Program-made: the position numbers and the translations under genes
In this document: one piece after another, positions 56,866 to 64,000 of the stretch
Position numbering within the stretch: the first letter of the stretch is position 1
How the letters are laid out: each line of letters opens with the position of its first letter
Source: an uncultured Bacteroidales bacterium
GTDB taxonomy: Bacteria > Bacteroidota > Bacteroidia > Bacteroidales > P3
Assembly: GCA_900319865.1 (NCBI GenBank)
Contig: ONQD01000006.1
Location: 17,791-81,790, forward strand
DNA: 64,000 nucleotides
Direction: 5' to 3'
Notes under the pieces: generated by a model
What the model saw: the letters and a program-made list of their open reading frames with translations, nothing else
Databases searched by the model: none
What the model was told of the DNA's origin: nothing

Positions 56866-56955
56866 GTCTCATTGCTTCTGAAAACTGCCAAGTCTTTACA
56901 GACCAGTGATTTGTTGACAGCCCTCACGACCTCTGTCGCCAATTACTCCCTCATA
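56861..56955 (-). ncRNA. yybP-ykoY manganese riboswitch
   Basis: On the minus strand, stem P1 TATGAG (56950-56955) / CTCATA (56861-56866) encloses GGGAGTAATTGGC, CTGTCAACAAATCAC and CAATGAGACTCAT. These correspond to the yybP-ykoY marks GGGGAGUAG, GUCAACA and GAGAC at the two ends of P1. It lies between the promoter at 56965 and terC-mntP, both of which are known targets of this class. Mn2+ should stabilise P1, free the terminator arm and switch the operon on. One mark (GGGGAGTAG) is imperfect. Confidence 0.8.
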
Positions 56956-56964
56956 AAATCGGTT

Positions 56965-56973
56965 GCAAAGATA
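56965..56973 (-). promoter_or_regulatory. Promoter -7 element for the terC-mntP operon
   Basis: On the minus strand, TATCTTTGC, exact consensus, about ten bases before the first strand of the riboswitch. Confidence 0.68.
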
Positions 56974-57158
56974 CTCACTTTTTCCGACATATAAGAAAAA
57001 AAAATCTATCCCATCGTTTTTTTCTGTGTAACATTCCCATACCCTTCCATAGCAATTAATCTGTCAATCACAAAGAACACCCCAACCATTGATGCTTATT
57101 CTTCTAATTCCTATAAACTTACACATTCAACGATGCAAGCTTTATCGTTCTAAAAAAA

Positions 57159-58067
57159 CTATCTATTGTCGACATCCGAAGAATAATATTTCACTGTAGG
57201 GACAAATACCTTGCCTTTCAGCTCTTGGTGCAAGGCAAAATACGCATGGGCAATCATACCCATCGTGTGGCGGAGGTTGATTTCGGCCACATGGTGGTTG
57301 CCTTCGCTATCGCGAATAATGTCCACCCCCAAAGGCCCTCGATAGCGCTGTGCCACATTCTCCATCAGCCAACTTTCCAAAGATGTGCGCAACTCCGGTT
57401 GGAACCCCACAATGCTGGCTATCTCCTCGTCCGGCAGCAGGCGGTTACCCCGATAAACCCCATTTGCAGTGTCGAATAGCGAGAATCCCCCAAAGGTCAA
57501 TCCTTCTGCATCGATGCAGTATTCTATGGCATAGTCGTAGCTCACCACCCATCGCTGCTCCACAATGACACACCTCTGGGTTCGTACCACCCTGTCGAGC
57601 CAAGCCCTATCATGGTCGGTCATCTTACCCGACACCCATCTCAGTCCCCTACCCGACCCTGACCAAGGGGCCTTCATCACCAAGTCGGGGCAATGGGTCA
57701 ACAATCTCTCTATCTCGCCATGCGTGGTCACAGCCCGACTGTGGGGCTGCAAGGGCAGCCAGGAAGTCCTATGCTGCAGCTCCCGCCAATCAGCCAACAT
57801 GGCATCCGACGGCATCAGTCGTTCGGGAACTCCCTGCCGCAAAAGCCAACCCTTGAGAGTCATATCCCATCCCCAAGGCACAATCGGGCCATCCTCTTCT
57901 GGGAGCGTAGCAGCTCCGGTTGCCGAAATGCAGCGGGCAGAGGGATACAGCAGGCCCATCAGCCCGCACGACTCGGCCGCAAACATCCTTGCCGAAGCTG
58001 GCGGCACATAATTCCTGCCCCCATTGGCGAGACAGAGGTCATGCTCGGGATTGAAGATACAAATCAT
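57159..58067 (-). CDS. ATP-grasp-like protein, unknown substrate
   Basis: 302 residues. Starts ICIFNPEHDLCLANGGRNYVPP. The centre has VMKAPWSGSGRGLRW, like the ATP-grasp Lys and glycine loop, and the end has GPLGVDIIRD then HHVAEINLRHTMGMIAHAYF, like the Asp/Glu/Asn metal-binding part. That suggests an ATP-dependent carboxylate ligase. The substrate is unknown, and the N-terminal domain is not recognised. It lies downstream of serA past a terminator, so it is probably transcribed separately. Confidence 0.65.
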   Translation of the reverse strand: MICIFNPEHDLCLANGGRNYVPPASARMFAAESCGLMGLLYPSARCISATGAATLPEEDGPIVPWGWDMTLKGWLLRQGVPERLMPSDAMLADWRELQHRTSWLPLQPHSRAVTTHGEIERLLTHCPDLVMKAPWSGSGRGLRWVSGKMTDHDRAWLDRVVRTQRCVIVEQRWVVSYDYAIEYCIDAEGLTFGGFSLFDTANGVYRGNRLLPDEEIASIVGFQPELRTSLESWLMENVAQRYRGPLGVDIIRDSEGNHHVAEINLRHTMGMIAHAYFALHQELKGKVFVPTVKYYSSDVDNR

Positions 58068-58076
58068 ACTTGTGAG

Positions 58077-58114
58077 AAGTAAAAAGGGGAGGCTTGCGTC
58101 TCCCCTTTTCTATC
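58077..58114 (-). terminator. Rho-independent terminator after serA
   Basis: Perfect 10-base stem AAAAGGGGAG (58082-58091) / CTCCCCTTTT (58100-58109) with an 8-base loop; on the minus strand the stem is followed by more T. It may work in either direction. Confidence 0.8.
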
Positions 58115-58136
58115 ATTATTGAGAATAAATACAATA

Positions 58137-59057
58137 TTATTTATTCACTTTGAATTTGGTGTTGCCAGTGGCGAAGAAATCGCTAATCTGGTTTGCAGCG
58201 GCAATACCGGCGTTGATGTTGGCCTCTTCGGTCTGGGCACCCATCTTTTTGGGTGTAGCGAAGTAGCGGCCTTCAAAAGCCTTGAATTCAGCATCTGCAT
58301 CGGGCATGATGTCGGTGATGTACTTGAGGTCGGTGCGTTCGGCCATCAGTTTGAGCAGTTCGGGTTCGTTGATGACTTCCTTACGGGCGCTGTTCACCAG
58401 GATACCACCCTTGTGCATCTTGTTGACAAGAGCGTAGTTGATGCTCTGTTTGGTCTCTGCGGTGGCGGGGATATGGAGGGACACCACGTCGCAGGTCTCG
58501 AAGAGAGCATCCTGGCTGGCAACGGCCTTGGCCATACCAGACTCGTTGATTTGGTCGGCAGTGAGGAAAGCATCGTAAGCGTAAACATCCATACCGAAGC
58601 CATTGGCGATGCGGGCGACATTGCGTCCAACATTACCGAAAGCAAGGATACCGAGTTTCTTGCCCTTCAGCTCGGAGCCGCTCTTGCCGTTGTAGAAATT
58701 ACGAACGGCATATACCAGCATACCCATAACGAGCTCGGCCACAGCGTTGCTGTTCTGACCGGGGGTATTCATAGCCACGATGTTGCGAGCGGTGCAAGCC
58801 TCGAGGTCGAGGTTGTCGTAACCGGCACCGGCGCGGACAACAATCTTCAGGTTTTTAGCGTGGTCGATAACTTCCTTGGTGACCTTGTCGGAACGCACGA
58901 TAAGAGCGTCAGCATCCTCAACGGCCTTGTAGAAGTCGTTCACATCGGTATATTTTTCGAGAAGAGCCAGAGTGTGGCCATTCTTCTCAACCACTTCGCG
59001 GATGCCGTCAACGGCCACTTTGGCGAAAGGTTTCTCAGTTGCAACGAGAATCTTCAT
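58137..59057 (-). CDS. serA: D-3-phosphoglycerate dehydrogenase
   Basis: 306 residues, the short type without ACT domain. The Rossmann loop reads LAFGNVGRNVA (first Gly is Ala). NSARKEVINEPEL gives the catalytic Arg. The usual Glu and His (EP... and TPHIGG) read MPDADAE and TPKKMGAQ, so His is replaced by Lys. Bacteroides enzymes carry the same KKMGAQT pattern as far as I remember. Next to serC in the same direction, so the serine-synthesis assignment stands. Confidence 0.88.
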   Translation of the reverse strand: MKILVATEKPFAKVAVDGIREVVEKNGHTLALLEKYTDVNDFYKAVEDADALIVRSDKVTKEVIDHAKNLKIVVRAGAGYDNLDLEACTARNIVAMNTPGQNSNAVAELVMGMLVYAVRNFYNGKSGSELKGKKLGILAFGNVGRNVARIANGFGMDVYAYDAFLTADQINESGMAKAVASQDALFETCDVVSLHIPATAETKQSINYALVNKMHKGGILVNSARKEVINEPELLKLMAERTDLKYITDIMPDADAEFKAFEGRYFATPKKMGAQTEEANINAGIAAANQISDFFATGNTKFKVNK

Positions 59058-59146
59058 GTGTTTGTGTTTTAACTTTTGTTGAAATAAAGGATATCCTTCA
59101 CATCGCCTGCCAGCCGCATGTCAAGGATATCCGGATTTAAATAATA

Positions 59147-60262
59147 TTACTTGTTGGCTTTTTCGAAATCCTGCATGCACTGGACGAGAGCCTCAACAGC
59201 CTCGTAGGTGCAAGCATTGTACAGGCTGGCGCGGAAGCCGCCTACGCTGCGGTGACCCTTGATGCCGACCATGCCGCGCTCCTTGGCGAAGGCCATGAAA
59301 GCATCCTGCAGGTTCTCACGGCCTTCGGCCATAACCCAGCAGTGGTTCATGATGGAGCGGTCCTCTTTGCACTCAACGGTGCCGCGGAACATGGTGTTGC
59401 GGTCGATTTCCTCGTACAGGAGAGCAGATTTCTTCAGGTTGAGCTTGTTCATCTCGGCAACGCCGCCAATGGTGTCCTTAACCCATTTCAGGGTCTCATG
59501 CATAACGAAGATGGGGAGCACAGGAGGAGTGTTGAACATGGAGATGTTCTTGGCCTCTTCGGCAGCGTGGGTGCGATAGTCGACCATAGTGGGCAGGGGG
59601 TTCATATAAGTACGGTCGGTAATCTTGCCGAGGATGTCTTTGCGGACAATCACAAAGGTGACACCGGCTGGACCCACATTCTTCTGGGCACCACCATAGA
59701 TGAGACCGTATTTGGTCACATCAACGGGACGGCTCATAATGTCGGAGCTCATATCGGCAACCAACATGGTGGGGCAATTCTCGATATCGTATTTGATTTC
59801 GGTACCATAGATGGTGTTGTTGGTAGTGATGTGGAAGTAGTCGGCATCGGCGGGAACCTTCTCAATGAAGTTCTTGGGGATGTAGCTGTAGGTCTTGTCC
59901 TCGCTGCTGGCAACGATTACAGTCTCACCGAAATTCTTAGCCTCTTTGGCAGCCTTCTTGGCCCATACACCGGTCTGAAGATAAGCAGCCTTCTTGTTGA
60001 GCAGGTTGGCGGGAACGGTCATGAACTGGGTGCTGGCACCACCACCGAGGAACAGTATCTCATACTCGGCAGGGATGTTGAGAAGGTCGCGCCAAAGCTG
60101 GCGGGTTTCCTCCATGGTGCGCTCCCAACCGGGGGTACGGTGGGAGATCTCCATCAAACCGATACCAGTATTGTCGAAGTCACGGATGGCGTTGATTGTG
60201 GACTCAACGGCCTCTTTCGGCAGGACGCAAGGACCTGCATTGAAATTATAAGCTGTTTTCAT
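59147..60262 (-). CDS. serC: Phosphoserine aminotransferase
   Basis: 371 residues. [15 protein letters not shown] at the start, [31 protein letters not shown] and the PLP lysine in [13 protein letters not shown]; the phosphate-binding RASLYNAC motif is near the C-terminus. It converts phosphohydroxypyruvate to phosphoserine. It is first in the serC-serA operon, about 90 bases upstream of serA. Confidence 0.96.
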   Translation of the reverse strand: MKTAYNFNAGPCVLPKEAVESTINAIRDFDNTGIGLMEISHRTPGWERTMEETRQLWRDLLNIPAEYEILFLGGGASTQFMTVPANLLNKKAAYLQTGVWAKKAAKEAKNFGETVIVASSEDKTYSYIPKNFIEKVPADADYFHITTNNTIYGTEIKYDIENCPTMLVADMSSDIMSRPVDVTKYGLIYGGAQKNVGPAGVTFVIVRKDILGKITDRTYMNPLPTMVDYRTHAAEEAKNISMFNTPPVLPIFVMHETLKWVKDTIGGVAEMNKLNLKKSALLYEEIDRNTMFRGTVECKEDRSIMNHCWVMAEGRENLQDAFMAFAKERGMVGIKGHRSVGGFRASLYNACTYEAVEALVQCMQDFEKANK

Positions 60263-60322
60263 TTGATTTGAATTTAAATGTGTTATATAAAAAAACTTTA
60301 TTTTTTTGCCTTTAATTCTTTT

Positions 60323-60331
60323 GCAAAATTA
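60323..60331 (-). promoter_or_regulatory. Promoter -7 element for serC-serA
   Basis: On the minus strand, TAATTTTGC, a TAnnTTTGC match, about 61 bases before the serC start. Confidence 0.55.
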
Positions 60332-60343
60332 CTCTTTTATTTT

Positions 60344-61874
60344 TATATAATGGTACTTTTTATAAAAAAAATTTGAACAGGGTGTGCAAAAAGCATCTTT
60401 TGGAGCTCAACACACCGCACCGATTGCCTCCATTCCCTCCCGTCCCAAAGCCCTTCCGAACAACATTCAGCCCTTCCACCACCCGTCCCGTTTGTCCCCA
60501 CCCGGCATCTCGTTCGGCCATCGCGCCACCACTTTCAGCAGACAATTTCCCCCTTCTGTGCATTTGCCTCTACGCCTTTACGCGCCTTCCCAGCTCACAC
60601 ACTCCGTATTCAATCAGCCTCCAACCCATTTCATATCCTTATTCCTTCAACTTTCGCCCACCGTCAACCACCACCTCACGACATCAAATGACCTTCTTAA
60701 CCACTGTGGTGAAAGAAAGCTTGAGAAGGGCTTAATAAGGGATGAAGAGTAAGCGAAGCTGAGACTATGATGAACAAACCCAAATGCGAGTGTGTATTCC
60801 TGAAATCGCTTGACAAATTTTTGCTTGGAACGGAGTGGGGCATTGGGCGAAACGGGATTATCGCGGAAGGGAATAATGTGGGCAAAGCAGATGATTAATT
60901 GGTATTACATTATTCATAATTATTAATGAGTCGCGAGGGGTGGGTTCGGTGTAGGTTCGCTGTTGGTTCGCTCTGGATGCGGTGTGGGTCAGTCACCATG
61001 AGCGAACAAAACAAGAACCGACAGCAATCGGGCAGCAAATGCCGGTTGAGCTGCCGAACAGGGGTCCGGACAAGAACAGGCAGAAGGGCACAGGGCCAGA
61101 TACACCCCATGCGGATGCGAGCCGGGTTATTGGAGGGGGAATGACCACGCGGGAAAAGGGGGCTTTTTACACAAATGAGTGTTGATATTTTATAAGTTAT
61201 GAACAGCTTTTCAACCGAAGGGGGGCTTCACAGTAGAATAACGGGAAAGAGTCTGTCGGCGGAAGGACGGGCGGGTGGCAGCATCGCGGATGCGACCCCA
61301 CCTGAGAAAGGGGGCGACGGGGACAACCATTGATTTTGAGACAGAAGAAAAGGGAAAGCAAAGGGCAAACGGTTTCGACAGCTGCACGGAGAGAACGAAA
61401 GTCGGGACGCGAGGGCAGAAAAGAGGCATTTTTTCCAACCCAAAAAGGGTAAAAAAAGTGAACAGAAAAATAAAAATTGTGAACCGGATTTTGTGAATAA
61501 GAATAGATTTTTTTGAAGACTAACAACTTAGAAAAAATGCCCGAAATACAGCATTTTTGATAATCAACCAATTAAAGCCAAACAACTATAAAACAATACA
61601 TTAAATTAGTTATTAGCTTACATGAAACTATGGTTCAGAAAGTTGAAAAGGTTATCAACATTTGGGGTGACAAAAGGTGAAAAAAGGCAAAAAAAATGAC
61701 AATAATTGAAATAAAAATTGTATATTATGGGGGTATAAAAATAGGGTAAAAAATAAAATGGGTTAGGAAACAGCTTTTTGTGGTATATGGGGAAAAGAGA
61801 AACAGCGAGCGGGACAAATTGCTTTACAAAAAAAAATTGGAAATAGCAAAATTATTTTTCATTAGTATGGGTGA
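60344..61874 (+). other. Long gene-free region upstream of dnaA
   Basis: About 1.5 kb. The left part (60400-60700) is C-rich on the plus strand; 61050-61320 is G-rich; 61480-61870 is strongly AT-rich. No frame looks like a protein. It contains repeat copy 3 (60943-60972), a relative of the 5334-5373 sequence (60708-60745, inverted), and one DnaA-box-like TTATCAACA (61652-61660). A replication origin is conceivable beside dnaA, but the box count is too low to claim it. Confidence 0.5.
60943..60972 (+). repeat. Dispersed intergenic repeat, partial copy 3
   Basis: GGTTCGGTGTAGGTTCGCTG followed by TTGGTTCGCT, the same direct TTCGCT units that open copies 1 and 2; the palindromic half is missing. 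A GAGCGAAC some 37 bases on (60999-61006) is the inverse of the last unit. Confidence 0.55.
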
Positions 61875-61882
61875 TATTTTTG
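61875..61882 (+). promoter_or_regulatory. Possible promoter element for dnaA
   Basis: TATTTTTG, TAnnTTTG without the final C, about 87 bases before the dnaA start. Confidence 0.35.
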
Positions 61883-61968
61883 TTGCACTTTTGCATTGTG
61901 AACATCGGAACAGTGATGTCGCCTAAATGATATAATTACAGTGAAAAAGTAAAAAACTACGATATACT

Positions 61969-63417
61969 ATGGAGAAGGATTATCAGAAGGTATGGGATGA
62001 GTGCCTGTCATTTATCAGTGACAACCTGGTGGGCAAGGAAAGCGAGAAAGCCTTTGCCACCTGGTTCAAGCCCATAGTGCCGGTGAAGCTGGACGGGAAC
62101 ACACTGACAATACAGGTGCCGAGTCCATTCTTTTATGAATGGTTGGAAGAGAACTACGCCGAGATGCTGAAGAGGGCCATAGAACGTTCGCTGGGTCCGG
62201 AAGCCCGTCTACAATATAGTGTGATGATGGATACCAGCATCGACGACAAACCGATAACGGCAAACCTGCCAATGACCCGCCACGCACAAACCCTGAATCC
62301 GCCGCGCGAGGTGCCCTTTACCTTGAACAACGACGGACCGAAAGTGCTGCCGAACCCCTTTGTGATTCCCGGAATCAGAAAGATGCGCATCAACTCGCAA
62401 CTGAGCGCCTCGTATACATTACATAATTATGTAGAGGGAGAATGCAACCGGCTGGCACGCGCGGCAGGATATGCTGTGGCCGACAAGCCCGGCAAGACCG
62501 CCTTCAACCCGCTGATGCTGTATGGCGGAGTGGGCCTGGGCAAAACGCACTTAGCCAACGCCATCGGACTGAAGACCAAGGAGCTGCACCCCGACTTGAC
62601 GGTACTATATGTTACTTCCGAACAATTCATGCAACAATATGCCGACGCCGGGCGTAACGGCACCACCTCGGACTTTGTGCATTTCTATGAGCTGATTGAC
62701 GTGCTGATAGTGGACGACATACAGTTCTGGAGCAATAAGGCAGGACGCACACAGGAGGCCTTCTTCCACATATTCAACACACTGCATCAGGCAGGGAAGC
62801 AAATCATCATTACCAGCGACAAGGCTCCGAGCGAGCTGCAGGGACTTGAGACCCGCCTCACCTCGCGACTGAAATGGGGACTTGCCGCAGAGCTGCTGCC
62901 GCCCGATGTGGAGACCCGCATGAACATCCTGCGTGAGAAACAGGCCAGCGACGGAGTGGAGATGCCCGAAGAAGTGATAGAATACATAGCCTACAACATC
63001 AACACCAATGTACGTGAGCTGGAAGGGGCAAGGATATCGCTGATGGCACAGTCGTCGCTGAACCACCGCGACATCACCCTCGACCTCGCGCGCCAGATGG
63101 TGGACCGCTTTGTGAAGAGCACCAACCGCGAAGTGACTATCGAGTATATACAGAAGGTGGTGTGCGACTATTTCAACATACCTATTGACAGCATCCAGTC
63201 GCGCACACGCAAACGCGAAATAGTGCAAGCACGACAGCTCACCATGTATTTTGCCAAGAAGCTGACCAAGTCGTCGCTGGCCATTATCGGACTGCAATGC
63301 GGCAACAAGGACCACGCCACCGTGCTCCACGCATGCAAGACTGTGACCAACCTGGCAGAAACCGACCGACAATTTAAAGGCTGGATTGACGAGCTGGACA
63401 AGAAATTCAAAGAATAA
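61969..63417 (+). CDS. dnaA: Chromosomal replication initiator DnaA
   Basis: 482 residues with all four domains. Domain I (W..CL.FI.....E.AF.TWFKPI), a linker, the AAA+ domain with Walker A YGGVGLGKTHLANAIG and Walker B IDVLIVDDIQFW, and domain IV with the DnaA-box helix-turn-helix ending CGNKDHATVLHACKTV. It melts the origin and loads helicase. Monocistronic or followed closely (15 bases) by the flavin reductase. Confidence 0.97.
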   Translation: MEKDYQKVWDECLSFISDNLVGKESEKAFATWFKPIVPVKLDGNTLTIQVPSPFFYEWLEENYAEMLKRAIERSLGPEARLQYSVMMDTSIDDKPITANLPMTRHAQTLNPPREVPFTLNNDGPKVLPNPFVIPGIRKMRINSQLSASYTLHNYVEGECNRLARAAGYAVADKPGKTAFNPLMLYGGVGLGKTHLANAIGLKTKELHPDLTVLYVTSEQFMQQYADAGRNGTTSDFVHFYELIDVLIVDDIQFWSNKAGRTQEAFFHIFNTLHQAGKQIIITSDKAPSELQGLETRLTSRLKWGLAAELLPPDVETRMNILREKQASDGVEMPEEVIEYIAYNINTNVRELEGARISLMAQSSLNHRDITLDLARQMVDRFVKSTNREVTIEYIQKVVCDYFNIPIDSIQSRTRKREIVQARQLTMYFAKKLTKSSLAIIGLQCGNKDHATVLHACKTVTNLAETDRQFKGWIDELDKKFKE

Positions 63418-63432
63418 GGGGGGAGGAAACAG

Positions 63433-63867
63433 ATGAAAGTTCCGTTCAAACCCGGCACACTGATATACCCGCTCCCGGCGGTGATGGTGAGCTGCGGCGA
63501 TGCCCCCGAGAACTACAACATACTGACAATAGCATGGACGGGCACTATATGCAGTGACCCGCCCATGTGCTATATATCGGTGAGAAGGGAGCGGCATTCG
63601 TACGACATTATACGCCGGTGCGGAGAGTTTGTAATCAACCTGACCACCGAGGAGCTGGCGCGAGCCACCGACTGGTGTGGCGTGCGCAGCGGGCGGGATT
63701 GGAACAAATTCAAGGAGATGCACCTCACGCCCGAAAAAGGACAAGTGGTGAAAGCACCGCTGATAGCCGAAAGTCCGCTGAACATAGAATGCCGCGTTAC
63801 AGAAGTGAAGCCGCTGGGAAGCCACGATATGTTTATGGCAGAGGTGGTGGCAGTGGATGCCGAAGAG
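63433..63867 (+). CDS. Flavin reductase-family protein, truncated at a sequence junction
   Basis: The start MKVPFKPGTLIYPLPAVMVS and ILTIAWTGTICSDPPMCYIS, then SYDIIRRCGEFVINLTT, are typical of FMN-binding split-barrel flavin reductases. After MFMAEVVAVDAEE the family sequence ends. The frame stays open to the window end but reads unrelated residues that are the antisense of another gene. About 145 residues are genuine; the usual C-terminal third is missing. Confidence 0.75.
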
Positions 63868-64000
63868 AGCCTGCTCCGTTACCATGACCACATCCGCTCT
63901 GGCTCTGCCGGTCCTCTTTTCTTCCAGGATCCGGACCCTGCCGTATACGGACTCCAGGTAGTCAAACAGCGGCTCCCGGATATCCCGGTCATGGGAAGAC
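63856..64000 (-). CDS. Partial MmcB/sce7726-like protein beyond the junction
   Basis: The minus strand, entering from the right edge, reads RDIREPLFDYLESVYGRVRI and then LEEKRTGRARADVVMVTEQ, ALFGI. This resembles the ADIREPLCEFLEE...IGRSRADIMLVTE..IYGIEIKSD start of PD-(D/E)XK-type MmcB-related proteins common in Clostridia. The expected EIKSD does not follow; instead the antisense of the flavin reductase begins. Both ends are therefore incomplete. Confidence 0.55.

Noticed and set aside
60384-60752. 122- and 120-residue open frames upstream of dnaA
   Set aside because: Both overlapping frames are low-complexity Pro/Ser/His-rich, with no ribosome site and no family resemblance.
61480-61968. 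Replication origin next to dnaA
   Set aside because: AT-rich and well placed, but only one clear DnaA-box-like sequence (61652-61660) was found; listed as unproven instead.

Overview
The window looks like chromosome from an anaerobic, probably gut-associated member of the Bacteroidales. Evidence: promoters of the Bacteroidetes type (TAnnTTTGC) before many genes; two large secreted proteins with type IX secretion (T9SS type B) C-terminal signals; a sodium-pumping methylmalonyl-CoA decarboxylase operon with its epimerase (propionate formation); a HydE hydrogenase maturase; Bacteroidetes-only families (DUF3098, GWxTD, HYC_CC_PP-like); and a GH29 fucosidase. Most genes are moderately GC-rich; one two-gene cassette is plainly AT-rich. 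No rRNA, tRNA or CRISPR array was seen.

Layout. 1-9.1 kb: a glycosyltransferase running off the left edge, tgt, a 950-residue T9SS protein, a decayed phage-type gene fragment, alaS and a GroES-like protein. 9.5-14.8 kb: thioredoxin, rubredoxin and OxyR (redox cluster), fucosidase, a nucleoid-associated protein. 13.9-16.8 kb (minus): rdgB, a bifunctional-nuclease-family protein, purine nucleoside phosphorylase and a HAD phosphatase in one operon. 17.3-23.2 kb (plus): GWxTD protein, LpxL-like acyltransferase, glycosyltransferase, gltX, OmpH-like protein. 23.4-27.6 kb (minus): a metal-handling cluster (Cys-rich protein, TonB receptor, HMA protein) ending in hydE.

27.8-35.7 kb is the accessory region. 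It holds an AT-rich ABC-type ATPase plus HNH nuclease pair (Septu-like), a promoter followed by an elaborately foldable RNA leader before an unrecognised 165-residue protein, and a CARF plus PD-(D/E)XK nuclease of the Card1/Can2 (DUF1887) type whose start overlaps the stop of a T9SS secreted protein. A DUF389 gene cut to its first third lies at the far side. No CRISPR locus accompanies the Card1-like gene here. This is the best candidate for something undescribed.

36-41.5 kb (minus): mce, mmdA, a 19-cysteine lipoprotein, OadG-like subunit, biotin carrier and oadB form the decarboxylase operon. 41.7-44.8 kb: dxs and a secreted protein. 45.3-50.7 kb (plus): dapD, a lipoprotein, dnaN, ftsX, DUF3098, uppP, truB. 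51-55.1 kb: a secreted thioredoxin-like protein, an exo/endonuclease/phosphatase-family lipoprotein, and a patatin-barrel protein. 55.1-57 kb (minus): terC and mntP behind a yybP-ykoY-type manganese riboswitch with its own terminator. 57.1-60.3 kb: an ATP-grasp-like protein, serA, serC. 60.3-62 kb is a gene-free stretch, followed by dnaA and a flavin reductase that breaks at about 63.86 kb, where the sequence switches to the opposite strand of an unrelated clostridial-looking gene. That may be an assembly chimera.

A roughly 130-base intergenic repeat with internal palindromes occurs at 17.0 kb and, inverted, at 45.1 kb, with a partial copy at 60.9 kb.
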